Source of the DNA: Akkermansia sp.
GTDB lineage: Bacteria > Verrucomicrobiota > Verrucomicrobiia > Verrucomicrobiales > Akkermansiaceae
Direction of reading: 5' to 3'
DNA: 64,000 nt
Assembly: GCF_020860705.1 (NCBI RefSeq)
Contig: NZ_JAJBTT010000018.1
Span: forward strand, 56,755-120,754
Both the position numbers and the translations under genes were made by a program. How positions within the stretch are numbered: the stretch's first letter is position 1; each line of letters starts with the position of its first letter. Below are positions 43,976 to 53,399 of this stretch, in pieces. The notes under the pieces were generated by a model. It did not search any database, was not told the DNA's origin, and saw only the letters and a list, made by a program, of their open reading frames with translations.

Positions 43976-46900
43976 TTATCTTGTAGCACGATTACATTCT
44001 TGTATGCAAGAAGCACAATCCTCAGCAGCTCGTTCGTAACATAAGGCATGAGAACGTGCTGACAAAAGCAAACCACAAGAAACAGCTTGTATATCATAAG
44101 CCAAATGACATCCTTCTATACAAGCCCGACGTAATGTTTCTTTTGTAAGTTTCACAATCAATTCACGACAAGCCGGTGTAGCTAAACACGCGCAGACACT
44201 AAGCCCCATCATATTTGCTGCAGTATACGTAGAAGCTCCTACAGCAACTCCGCCACAGACGACCACTGGTGCAGCCAGTCCCTTTTCGTCATAGAATGTT
44301 ATTGTATTATTTTCAAGCATCTCATATAAATTCCACCCGCCCTGTTCAGCGATAGGATCTCTATTGATCCACCTGCCGTCTACGGGATTATAGCAACGGT
44401 AATTGTAATAGACCAAGGCTAGTTCTTCGTCGTTCATCTCGCCGGACCACTGCACAGGCTGATCAAGGTTGCCCGTTTTCGCGACTGTCCCATAGGGTGA
44501 GTAGTCATAAGCTGCCGCGATAGCTCCCTGCCCATCGAACACTTCCGTCACATTCTTGTTGAAGTCTGTTCCATAGCAGTAGAGGGCAACGTTCTGCACC
44601 AGGGCCAGGGGGCGCGTAGCCACCGGTTCCAGAGGATCCCACAGCAGCGTGCGGAGCACGTTCCGATTGTTGAGCATGTCCAACGCTGCTATTTGCAAAT
44701 AGGAACGGTACAGGTAGCGTTCATGGCTGGTGACCGTCCCGTTTACAGTTACCTTCTTCATGTAGCGGCGCCCCTGGTAGTCATAGCCGCATTCCACCAC
44801 CGTATTACCGTCCTGGCTGGTGAAGCTCACCGAGCGGTTGGCCGCGTTGTACGTAACTGCCCACACACCTGTTGCGGTCTTGATCAATGTCTGGTTGCCG
44901 TTGGCGTCATATTGCGGCACGAAAGGCGTTTCCCCGCTTTCTTCAATTCGGGTGTACTGGTTGAGCTGGTTGGCCGTGTAGTCCAGTTCCTCCGCCAGTT
45001 CCTGCGCCGTCTTACGGTTGCCGATGTTGTCGTAGCTGTAATCGTAGGCATCACTCCCCAATATGGCTCCGGTGAGTTCGCTTCTACAATTATAGGTGAA
45101 GCTGTCATTGCGGGCTGGTTCCGTTCCTCGTTGCCGGGTGCGGGTGGTTGGGCGGCCCAATGTATCATAGCTTTGGGTGCGGGAAGCAAGTACGGTTTCT
45201 CCCTGACGGCAAACGATACCCGTGACCAGATTACGGTGTTCTTCATAGGCAAGTTCCCTGATGATACCGTTGGGCATCGCAAGGCTGGCGGGAAGACTGC
45301 TTCCTGCCAGATAGCCGTAGGCGAAGCTTTGCTCCGTTCCCTCGTGCATTATTCCGGCGCTGGCAAGTCGTCCGTTGTCTTCATAGCCCTGGCTGACTTC
45401 CTGGAGGACGTTCGTTCCCTGCTTCAGGGTATAGCCGGAGGATCTGCCGTAAATGTCGTAGTTTTCCTGAAGCTGATAAGAGTTTCCTCCTATGGTGATG
45501 GTATCGGTGTCCGGTTCGTTGTACGGGGTGTAGGCGATGGTGCGTGAGCCGGAGGCGTCCGTGACCAGGGTCAACTGGTTGAGGTAGTTGTAGGCGTACT
45601 GGATGCCGGGCGTGGAGTCGCTGTAGGAGACGGAGTTGTTGACCCCTTTTTTGAGGTTGTAGCCCCAGGTGGTGACGATGCCGCGGGCATCGGTCAGGGT
45701 GGATTTCAGGTTCAGGGCATTGTAGGCGGTGTCTTCATGCGTTCCGTCTGCGTAGGTTTTACGGGCGAGCAACCCCGTGGCTTCATCGTAGCTCCAGGTG
45801 GTGACGTCCCCGTCCGTGCGTCCCGTGGGATCAGTGGTGATGTCCCCCGCATCTTCCCGGAACGTGGTGAGGCTGACCATTCTGTCTGCCTCGTCGTAAC
45901 CGAAGAGCAGAGGCTGGGTGGCCGTGCCGTATTCGGCTGTTTTGCGGCCCCGGATGTCGTAGCTGTAGCACGTCGTTTTCCCGAGGGCGTTGGTGACGAC
46001 GGAAGGCCGGTCGAAGAAGGGATCGTAGGCTGTGGTCGTCGTATTGCCTGCTGCATCGCTAACCGAAACGGTGCGCCCGACGAGGTCGGTCTTCGTTGTG
46101 GTCGTGTTGCCACGGCCGTCCGTGCCGGCGTAGGTGATTCCGGTTGCCGCATAGGCACGGGTCTGTGTGGAAGTAAGACCCGCGTAGTCCGTCTGCGTGG
46201 TGATGAAGCTATCGATGACCGTAGTTGTGGTCGTGATGTTGGATGTGGGGATGCTGCTCTTTTGCGTCCGTAGGGCGCCCGCGCCGTATTCGCTCCATTG
46301 GGTGGAAATATTTCCTCTGGGATCAATGGAAACGACTTTGTTTTCCAGCGTAGAGGAGAGGCTGGAGACGAGCGTTTTCTGCGTTTCGCTATAGGTTGTG
46401 CCCTGGCCGTTGTTTTTGGTCGTCGTGACGATACGATACACGCCATCTTCCGCCTGTTCCGCTCCGTAGCTCCACGTGGTGATGCGTGAGTTGGACACGG
46501 TGGCCGGATCGGCTAGTTTCCAGGTTTCTTTCATCCTGTTGCCGAAGGCGTCGTATTCCCACAGGGTCGGGGCCATGGTCGTAGCCGCATTGCCCGCATC
46601 CGTCTGTTCTTTGGTCATCTGCCCTTTGGCGTTGTAAGTGCGCCTTGTATAAATGACGCCACCGGTGGTGTTGGGTCGGCCCGTGCGCAGGGTTTCTCCA
46701 ACGCCATTGACGATGCTGCGCTGCAGTTCGGTTTCCGTTTCACCGGACACGGCTTTCATGAAGGTCCGCACACCGTCGTTGACCAAGTCAATGGAGTAGA
46801 CCAGATGTCGCTGTCCCGTGCCGGATTCTTCCATGACCGTTCCATCCGGGGCACTCCGCGTGATGAACGTAGCCCCGGAGGGGATGTTTTGTGTTGCCGT

Positions 46901-49507
46901 CAAGCCGTTTTCGCTGTAAGCGTACGCAGTCACTCGGTCCAGAACGTCCGTTGCGGAGACGATCCTGCCAAGAAGGTCGTAGGATGACGTTTGCACGGTT
47001 TGCATAGCCCCGGCATAGATCGTCGTGGCGAGAGCTCGTCCCGCTGCGTCCCGCGTGTAGGAGGTGATGGTTTCAGGCGTGACGACGGTTTCCCCGTCCA
47101 TCACGGCGGAGCGCGTGGCTTCCACCAATTGCCGTGCCGTGTCATAGGCATAGTCCATTCTCACGCCGTTTTCATTAATTTCCCACAGCAGGCGCCCGTC
47201 ACACATCAGCTCGCGTTGTGTTATCCGGCCGTTGCCTGAAGTCTTCTTCACCCATCGGTTCTGCGTGTCAAATTCATAGGCGGCGCTCTCCGTGAGAGCC
47301 CATTCCCCGCTGGTGAGAAGAAGGTAGTTTTCCTCCCTCACACGCTGTCCTTCCGCCGTGATCCAGGTAATGATGCGCGTGCTTTGTCCCGGCACGGTTT
47401 CTCCGTTGATGCGCGTTTCAACCGTTTCCGTGTAGAGGGCGCCGTGCTCCGTCGTTGCCGCATAGTCGTGCCAGGTTTGCACGCCGTCAATTTCCCGCGT
47501 CATCCGCATGCGTCCGCGGGCGTAGACGTCGGGGGCGCTGGCCAGCCATTGTTCCGTAGCCGTGAGGCGCGTACCCGTGACCCCCAGCCCGGTGACCCGT
47601 TTTTCCGTCCTCTTGACATGGTTGGCCGTCGTGTAGTTGTAGGCGGTGGACGTCAACGTTTTGATGTGCCCTTCCAGTGGAAGCAGGTCCACCGTTTCCG
47701 TGGCGGGTTCGTCATTGAAGTTGGTTTCTCCCGAATGCGCATACGTGTAGCGCGTGATGCGCCTTCCGCTTTCCGCCCACGGTTCATCGCGGGAGAGCAG
47801 GCGCCCGTAGAGGTCATACGTGTAATGAGTCTGGCTGCCGCCGGGAGCCGTTTCCGTCTTCAGCCTTCCGCACTGGTCATAGATATACTGCGTGGTTTGG
47901 GCTTCCGGGCTTCCATAGCCATCCACCTGGGTGAGCAGCAGGTCGCCTACGTCCGTCGTCTGGTAGATTCCGCAACTGCGCAATGCAGTCACTCCTCCCT
48001 TGGAGATTTCCGTCACCAGCTGCCACACCGAGTCTTCCGGTTCCAGCTCCGTGCGGGTGCGCATGGTCGTGACGGCGTCTTCCCCCGTACCCCTCCGCAT
48101 GTTCCACGCCAGGCCGTTTTTCCACCAGGTGACGGCGTAGGCCTGCCTGCCCGGCGTTTGTTCCGTGATGGTGAATTGGCCTTCCGTGGAAAGGAAGAGG
48201 CTGAATGTTTTGAAGGGAGTGCCCGTAACCGTGTAGAATCCCTGTTCGTCCGTTCCCGTGATTTGGCCGGGGGTATAGAGAGCGATGGTGTACCCCGTGG
48301 AGGTGACGGATTCCACTTGGAGCAGTCCGTCCCACAGGTTCCAGATTTGCCTCAGCGACCCGTCTTGCGCATGCTTGACGTCCAGGTAGGCGGAGGCATT
48401 GGAAATGACTTGCTTGTCCGCCGTCGTGTAGGAGAGGAGTTGGCCCGTTTCCGACGAGAAGAGGTACTCGCTGCCATCCATGACCTTCCATTGCAGGCAG
48501 GATTGTCCTTCCACCGTGACCAGTGCCGCCCGGCCACCGCCCGACGTGTCCACCCCTACCGGACGCACGTCCACGCCATTGGAGGCGCAGCGCATCGCGA
48601 TCACCCGATCTCCCTGTACCAGGTCAAAACGAACCCCGGCCGCCAAGCCGCCCTCCGGCACCTCCAGATGGCTGTTCAACGGATGATTGTAGGCCAGGGA
48701 AGAGGGATTTTCCAGGCCGGAGACATGTTCCTCAGCCCTCAGTTCCACCCTTCCGGCGGGAAGGCCCCCCAGTCCCCGGAACGCTCCGAAATTGCAGGCC
48801 CAGTACATCAGGGTGGCCGTGCTTTCCGCCGCCACGCTGCAGCCGGCCGAAGAATAGTTTCCTAATGCTCCGCTTCTCACCGCGGAACCCGACCGGGCCA
48901 GGGACGGGGAAGGCGGGGTTCCGCCGCTCCCGTCGTACGTATCCCCCTCGCAAGGGCAGGGATCGGGCTTCTCCTTGCCTCCCGGTTCCGTCGGCACGAC
49001 GTCGATGCTGTAGTTGCAGATGGAGACGTTGTCGTCTTCCGGATCGTAGTCGATGTTGGTCTGGTTGACTTCCCAGCTGTAGGTGCCGGAGGGAAGCTGT
49101 GCACCGCCAGTGGATGAGTGGTATTTATGGCCCCCCTGGTCTCCCGCCTCCTGTGAGTTTTCCTTCAAGTCCACCTGTGCCACCACGTTGCCGCCGGAGT
49201 CCTTGACCTCCAGGCTTCCCCAGTCGTCCACGCCCAGGAAGAGCGAACAGGTGCCGTAAAGCTTTTTACCCTCCTCCCCTTCCGGAATGGTGAACGAGCC
49301 ATAGGCGCTGTGTCCGTCCGCCGACGTACTCGGCGGTCCCACGGTTATTTCATCATGTTCGTGGATTTCTTCAAACGGTAGCGGATCGGGCTCCGGAGCG
49401 GAGCGCATGCCCTGCGGCGCGGGTTTTGCCGTAGAGCCAAAGTACCACTTGTGATAAGAGGGAATGGAAGAATATTTGCCGTTAAAGGATTGGTCAGACG
49501 TACTCAT
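43976..49507 (-). CDS. Large Rhs/YD-repeat protein with variable Cys-rich tip
   Basis: 1843 residues. The N-terminal 230 residues are a beta-rich, Pro-rich domain with a CPCEGDTYDGSGG linker. Dozens of YD repeats (for example YDLYGRLLSRDEP, YDAFGNRMKETW and YDIRGRKTAEYGT) follow to about residue 1650. The core ends in YDYSPYGTVAKTG and YYNYRCYNPVDGRWINRDPI, the Rhs-associated core. The last 98 residues (APVVVCGG onward) are an exchangeable tip with 11 cysteines, including CYERAAEDCASC. Rhs shells encapsulate and deliver C-terminal toxins; the tip's activity is not recognised. No classic signal peptide is seen, and no VgrG or PAAR gene is in the window, so its export route is unclear. The core has normal GC and the tip is AT-rich. 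Confidence 0.88.
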   Translation of the reverse strand: MSTSDQSFNGKYSSIPSYHKWYFGSTAKPAPQGMRSAPEPDPLPFEEIHEHDEITVGPPSTSADGHSAYGSFTIPEGEEGKKLYGTCSLFLGVDDWGSLEVKDSGGNVVAQVDLKENSQEAGDQGGHKYHSSTGGAQLPSGTYSWEVNQTNIDYDPEDDNVSICNYSIDVVPTEPGGKEKPDPCPCEGDTYDGSGGTPPSPSLARSGSAVRSGALGNYSSAGCSVAAESTATLMYWACNFGAFRGLGGLPAGRVELRAEEHVSGLENPSSLAYNHPLNSHLEVPEGGLAAGVRFDLVQGDRVIAMRCASNGVDVRPVGVDTSGGGRAALVTVEGQSCLQWKVMDGSEYLFSSETGQLLSYTTADKQVISNASAYLDVKHAQDGSLRQIWNLWDGLLQVESVTSTGYTIALYTPGQITGTDEQGFYTVTGTPFKTFSLFLSTEGQFTITEQTPGRQAYAVTWWKNGLAWNMRRGTGEDAVTTMRTRTELEPEDSVWQLVTEISKGGVTALRSCGIYQTTDVGDLLLTQVDGYGSPEAQTTQYIYDQCGRLKTETAPGGSQTHYTYDLYGRLLSRDEPWAESGRRITRYTYAHSGETNFNDEPATETVDLLPLEGHIKTLTSTAYNYTTANHVKRTEKRVTGLGVTGTRLTATEQWLASAPDVYARGRMRMTREIDGVQTWHDYAATTEHGALYTETVETRINGETVPGQSTRIITWITAEGQRVREENYLLLTSGEWALTESAAYEFDTQNRWVKKTSGNGRITQRELMCDGRLLWEINENGVRMDYAYDTARQLVEATRSAVMDGETVVTPETITSYTRDAAGRALATTIYAGAMQTVQTSSYDLLGRIVSATDVLDRVTAYAYSENGLTATQNIPSGATFITRSAPDGTVMEESGTGQRHLVYSIDLVNDGVRTFMKAVSGETETELQRSIVNGVGETLRTGRPNTTGGVIYTRRTYNAKGQMTKEQTDAGNAATTMAPTLWEYDAFGNRMKETWKLADPATVSNSRITTWSYGAEQAEDGVYRIVTTTKNNGQGTTYSETQKTLVSSLSSTLENKVVSIDPRGNISTQWSEYGAGALRTQKSSIPTSNITTTTTVIDSFITTQTDYAGLTSTQTRAYAATGITYAGTDGRGNTTTTKTDLVGRTVSVSDAAGNTTTTAYDPFFDRPSVVTNALGKTTCYSYDIRGRKTAEYGTATQPLLFGYDEADRMVSLTTFREDAGDITTDPTGRTDGDVTTWSYDEATGLLARKTYADGTHEDTAYNALNLKSTLTDARGIVTTWGYNLKKGVNNSVSYSDSTPGIQYAYNYLNQLTLVTDASGSRTIAYTPYNEPDTDTITIGGNSYQLQENYDIYGRSSGYTLKQGTNVLQEVSQGYEDNGRLASAGIMHEGTEQSFAYGYLAGSSLPASLAMPNGIIRELAYEEHRNLVTGIVCRQGETVLASRTQSYDTLGRPTTRTRQRGTEPARNDSFTYNCRSELTGAILGSDAYDYSYDNIGNRKTAQELAEELDYTANQLNQYTRIEESGETPFVPQYDANGNQTLIKTATGVWAVTYNAANRSVSFTSQDGNTVVECGYDYQGRRYMKKVTVNGTVTSHERYLYRSYLQIAALDMLNNRNVLRTLLWDPLEPVATRPLALVQNVALYCYGTDFNKNVTEVFDGQGAIAAAYDYSPYGTVAKTGNLDQPVQWSGEMNDEELALVYYNYRCYNPVDGRWINRDPIAEQGGWNLYEMLENNTITFYDEKGLAAPVVVCGGVAVGASTYTAANMMGLSVCACLATPACRELIVKLTKETLRRACIEGCHLAYDIQAVSCGLLLSARSHALCYERAAEDCASCIQECNRATR

Positions 49508-49905
49508 AAGATATGGAAGGTTGGGGATTGATCAAGAAAGCTCTAAAGGGGGACAGTCCCCAATAGTCATCTTCTTGCTAGCGTTATCCAGATTCCATGT
49601 CAATAGAATTTTATTTGAATATTTCTGCTATCCTTAAAAACATAACAAATATTTTCCATTTAAAAAGAATAATATGATTTTACAATCAATACCTTCTTCC
49701 TATAGACGTAATTATTTTCTATTTGTTAGAAAAAAATTTCACAGTAGGATGAAAGATGATATATGTTTTTCTTAAAATTTGCCTGTATAGTCCGGTTTAA
49801 GTTTGCCGGCACGGGCAAGGGGAGGAACTGTGTGGAATGAAGAAATCCTTTTCCCCGGAGACAAAGGGTACGGACGATTCTTTGGAAGAGCAGCTCCGGT
49901 TTCTG
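49508..49905. other. AT-rich region upstream of the Rhs gene
   Basis: 398 bp, very AT-rich between 49600 and 49780. A minus-strand TTGATC, 16-bp spacer and TATCTT fall immediately before the Rhs ATG, which would give a leaderless transcript. A REP-like palindrome is at 49549-49561. No gene seen; a rightward frame starting at 49837 is only the shadow of the hydrolase gene. Confidence 0.45.
49549..49561. repeat. REP-like palindrome GGGGACAGTCCCC
   Basis: GGGGAC and GTCCCC around a single A, 42 bp upstream of the Rhs gene. Similar 13-mers are often found in dispersed palindromic elements linked to IS200-like transposases; this one is a single copy in the window. Confidence 0.5.
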
Positions 49906-51642
49906 TTACGGCCTTTTCAGGATGATGGGCGGTGCGGGATTGGTCTGCCATACCGGAGTGGCGGCCCGTGCGTCCGCTTCCTCCAGGGCTTGGCGGCCCT
50001 TGACCTTGGCCAGGTGCTCCCGGAGGATGCGCCGCAGTTCCACGGCAGTGGCCGGATCATCCTGCACGCTGTGCCCGGACGGAACGATTTTTTCACTTAC
50101 GCTCCAGTCCAGATGGGAAGAGCGGTACTTGACCACGCCGTCGGAGGAGTTGGGAGTGTCATTCCTGCCCCTGTCCCCAATGATGGAGTGAACCGGAACG
50201 GAGGGGGAACAGCGCAGCTCCGACATATACCTGACCAGGGATGAGTTCGGGGAGAGCTGGCGGATGCTGGTGAGCTCGTCCTTCAATTGCAGAGGATTGA
50301 GCAGGAACATGCCGCGGCTGAGGGTGGCGATGCGGGTGACTTCTTCCAGCATGTCGGACGGGAGGTCGATCAGGCGCTGGCCCAGGCGCCCTATCCAGTT
50401 ATCCGCAAAGGTGGAGCCGCGGTGCGGAGTGGCCATGTACACGATGCGCGTGACGCCCCTGGCCGGGGAGAAGATGAAATTGTTCTGGAGCTGTTCCAGC
50501 GTGTGCTCGTCACAGTGCAGGGGTTCCAGGCCCGTCTTCCAATTTTCCAGCGTCATTCCCGTAAAGGTTTCCGGCGGGAGCTCAAACAGGCCTTTCATCA
50601 GCGTCCAGGGCTTGGTGGAGTTGTTGAACCGGGTGATGAGCCCGCCCATGGAGTGGCCCACCATGACGATGTTGTTCATTTCCCGGGAAGTCCCGTGGGG
50701 ATTGTATTCCTGCATCAGTTCCGCCAGGGCCTTCCGCTGCCTGCTGGCCGGGATGGTCCACGCCAGGCCGGACGGATAGCCGAAGAACCAGAACTGGTAG
50801 TTTTCCCGGATGACGGGGTCCACCAGGAGGCGGTTGGTCAGGTTGGCGAAGGTGGCGGGGCCGGACATCAGGCCGTGGGTGAAGAGCACGGGTATTTTCC
50901 GGGGGTCATAGGGTTCGGAAAAATAGAGGCCCATGGTATTGATGGCCTTTTTAGGGCGGAAGGCTCCCAGCAGTTCCGTTCCGTCCGCGTCGGAAAGCTT
51001 CCAGAAGAGGGCGATGGGAACGGAGAAGTTGGCTGCCAGAGGCTGCCGCACCTTGTTCCTGCCGATGAAGATGTGTTCATTCATCAGGCGCGGAATGGTG
51101 CGCAGCACCGGTTTTCCGTCCACCATGCGGTCAAAATCCAGGATGGCCGTCAGCGTGTGGACGTTGCCGTTGTCCTTGAGTACGTCGGCATGGGGCCGGG
51201 AGGTCCCCTGGGGCGCCAGGCCCGCCAGGGGAATGCCCATTCCCTCCACGGTCACGCTTTCGCGCAGGCGGAAGGTGGGGTCCACTTCGTCAGACATGAA
51301 GATGGCTTCGTAGAACCAGGGGTTGCTGTCCTGGGCGTAGGGAGCTTTTCCAATGGTGAAGGGGAGGCGCTGGAACGTCTCCTCATTCATGCCTCCTTCG
51401 CGCCTGGTCTCTTTCAGGTGGGAGGCCAGTTCCCGGATGCATGCATTGTATTTTTTCCTGGCTTCCGGCCATTCCCTGCTGCGGCGGGGGGAGGAGAGGA
51501 TGAGCCATGCGGCGCGGGCTTCACTGATGGCCACGGAGTCGTCCTGGTAATGGGCGTACACCATTTCCTGCTGCTGGTGCAGGGAGGAACAGCCGGAGAG
51601 GCCCAGGACCAGGGCCGAAAGAATGGCGTAAGCCGTTTTCAT
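49906..51642 (-). CDS. Alpha/beta-hydrolase lipoprotein (lipase/esterase-like)
   Basis: 578 residues. The leader ends in the lipobox LVLGLSGCSS, so it is a predicted lipoprotein processed by the LspA encoded in the same operon. The hydrolase core begins at VLFTHGLMSGPATFANL (oxyanion HG), with the nucleophile in VGHSMGGLITRF. The likely late catalytic histidine is in PSGHSVQDDP. A FGYPSGLAWTIPASRQRKAL segment and the PGAP1-like helical cap suggest an acyl-ester or peptide-free lipid substrate. It is the last gene of the ileS operon, 27 bp after sufS. Confidence 0.78.
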   Translation of the reverse strand: MKTAYAILSALVLGLSGCSSLHQQQEMVYAHYQDDSVAISEARAAWLILSSPRRSREWPEARKKYNACIRELASHLKETRREGGMNEETFQRLPFTIGKAPYAQDSNPWFYEAIFMSDEVDPTFRLRESVTVEGMGIPLAGLAPQGTSRPHADVLKDNGNVHTLTAILDFDRMVDGKPVLRTIPRLMNEHIFIGRNKVRQPLAANFSVPIALFWKLSDADGTELLGAFRPKKAINTMGLYFSEPYDPRKIPVLFTHGLMSGPATFANLTNRLLVDPVIRENYQFWFFGYPSGLAWTIPASRQRKALAELMQEYNPHGTSREMNNIVMVGHSMGGLITRFNNSTKPWTLMKGLFELPPETFTGMTLENWKTGLEPLHCDEHTLEQLQNNFIFSPARGVTRIVYMATPHRGSTFADNWIGRLGQRLIDLPSDMLEEVTRIATLSRGMFLLNPLQLKDELTSIRQLSPNSSLVRYMSELRCSPSVPVHSIIGDRGRNDTPNSSDGVVKYRSSHLDWSVSEKIVPSGHSVQDDPATAVELRRILREHLAKVKGRQALEEADARAATPVWQTNPAPPIILKRP

Positions 51643-51669
51643 GGTGAAAAAGGAAGAAGGCCCGGGAGA

Positions 51670-52896
51670 TCAGGAGAGCATGTCCAGAGCCCTGTCCATG
51701 GATTTGAGGAAGGTCTGCACTTCCTCTTCCGTATTGTACAGGGCGAAGGAGGCCCGTGTGGTTCCGGTAGTGCCCAGGGCGCACATGAGCGGCTGGCAGC
51801 AGTGGTGCCCGGTGCGCACGGCGATGCCCATTTGGTCCAGCAGGGTGCCCAGGTCGTAGTGGTGGATGCCGTCCGCCAGGAAGGAGACCACGGCGCTGTG
51901 CGGCACGTCCGGCGCCAGCACGGTCAGGCGGGGCATGGCCTTGAGGCTTTCCACGGCCATGTCCGTCAGTTTCCGTTCATGGGCGGCAATGTTGTCCAGC
52001 CCCAGCCCGGAGACGTAGCGGATGGCGGCCGCCAGCCCCACGGCTCCTTCAATGTTGGGCGTTCCCGCCTCATATTTGAAGGGGATGTCGTTGTAAACGG
52101 TTTTTTCAAAGGCGACTTCCTTGATCATCTCCCCGCCGCCCATCCACGGCGGCAGTTTTTCCAGCAGCTCCCTTTTCCCCCACAGGACGCCGATGCCGGT
52201 GGGGGCGTACAGCTTGTGGCCGGAGAAGGCATACAGGTCGCAGCCCAGATCCTGCACGTCCACGTTCATGTGGGAGACGGCCTGCGCGCCGTCAATCAGC
52301 ACGATGGTATCCGGCCTGTTCTGTTTGGCGAGTGCGGTGATTTCCTGAACGGGGTTGACCGTTCCCAGGGTATTGGAGACGTGCCCCACGGCCACGATGC
52401 GGGTGCGGGGGGAAAGCAGTTTCCGGTAAGCTTCCATGTCCAGCGTCTGACCCGGCATCAGGGGAATGACCTTGAGGACCGCGCCCGTGCGTTCGCAGAG
52501 CATCTGCCAGGGGACGATGTTGGAATGGTGCTCGGAGGCGGACAGGATGACTTCATCCCCCGGCCGGATCATGCCGGATCTGGCGATGGTGTCCGCCGCC
52601 AGGTTGATGCTCATCGTGCAGCCGGAGGTGAACAGGACTTCCGCGGTTTCCGGCGCGTTGATGAACCGGGCTGCCGTTTCCCGGGATTCCTCATGCGCTT
52701 CCGTAGCCAGCTGGCTCAGGTAGTGGGAACCGCGGTGGACGTTGGCGTTCTGCGTTTCGTAATAATTCCGGATGGCGTCCAGGACGGCCAGGGGCTTTTG
52801 AGTGGTGGCCGCATTGTCCAGGTAAATGAGAGGTTTGCCGTGCACGCTGGTTTCCAGAATGGGAAACTGCGGGCGGATGATTGCTGTGTCAAGCAT
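51670..52896 (-). CDS. sufS: Cysteine desulfurase, SufS/CsdA family
   Basis: 408 residues, PLP-dependent class V aminotransferase fold. The N-terminus has IYLDNAATTQKP. The PLP lysine is in SGHKLYAPTGIGVLWGK. The persulfide cysteine is in RTGHHCCQPLM, at the position of E. coli SufS Cys364. The enzyme takes sulfur from cysteine for Fe-S assembly or tRNA thiolation. It starts 2 bp after the stop of the rhodanese gene. No sufBCDE genes are nearby, so it may be a CsdA-like single enzyme; the symbol is by family. Confidence 0.9.
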   Translation of the reverse strand: MLDTAIIRPQFPILETSVHGKPLIYLDNAATTQKPLAVLDAIRNYYETQNANVHRGSHYLSQLATEAHEESRETAARFINAPETAEVLFTSGCTMSINLAADTIARSGMIRPGDEVILSASEHHSNIVPWQMLCERTGAVLKVIPLMPGQTLDMEAYRKLLSPRTRIVAVGHVSNTLGTVNPVQEITALAKQNRPDTIVLIDGAQAVSHMNVDVQDLGCDLYAFSGHKLYAPTGIGVLWGKRELLEKLPPWMGGGEMIKEVAFEKTVYNDIPFKYEAGTPNIEGAVGLAAAIRYVSGLGLDNIAAHERKLTDMAVESLKAMPRLTVLAPDVPHSAVVSFLADGIHHYDLGTLLDQMGIAVRTGHHCCQPLMCALGTTGTTRASFALYNTEEEVQTFLKSMDRALDMLS

Positions 52897-52898
52897 GG

Positions 52899-53381
52899 CT
52901 ATGGTACGAGTGAGGGTTCTTTGCGCAGTTCGTCCCAGCCCCCTTCCAGAATGAAGATGGGCGCGCAGATGCCGTATTCCGGCTTTTTCAGTTCATTGGC
53001 TACGGCTGCGCTGGAGGTGCAGTCCCTGCTGCAAAAGATGACGATGCAGTATCCCTTGTCTTCCGCCGTCATCAGGGCCTCCATGGCGCCGGCCAGAAGT
53101 TCTTGGTAATTGGCATCCGCCGGGCGGATGGGGTAAACTGGGGCCTGCGTGACGGTGTGGCGTTCAAAGTCGTCCTGCTTTCTGGCGTCTATCCAGATGA
53201 TTTTTCCCGGCCATTCCTTCATCACCTGGGACAGGCACACATGCCCTTCCTCCAGCATGTCCGGATTACAGGGCGGCGTGCGGAACGGCTGGATGACGCG
53301 CAGGTCCAGCGCAGCGATACCCACGGCCAGCAGGAATACAACCAGCAGGAGCTTCAGAGCGGTGGAAAGGGCGTCTCTCAT
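52899..53381 (-). CDS. Membrane-anchored rhodanese-like protein
   Basis: 160 residues with an N-terminal hydrophobic anchor (LKLLLVVFLLAVGIAALDL), then a rhodanese domain. It contains WIDARKQDDFERHTV and the active loop FCSRDCTSSAAVANEL with its persulfide cysteine, ending at FILEGGWDEL. It probably accepts or donates sulfane sulfur outside or at the face of the membrane. Translational coupling with the cysteine desulfurase suggests a shared sulfur task. The first helix could also be an uncleaved signal. Confidence 0.82.
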   Translation of the reverse strand: MRDALSTALKLLLVVFLLAVGIAALDLRVIQPFRTPPCNPDMLEEGHVCLSQVMKEWPGKIIWIDARKQDDFERHTVTQAPVYPIRPADANYQELLAGAMEALMTAEDKGYCIVIFCSRDCTSSAAVANELKKPEYGICAPIFILEGGWDELRKEPSLVP

Positions 53382-53399
53382 GGCGGGGCGGGGTGGGCG

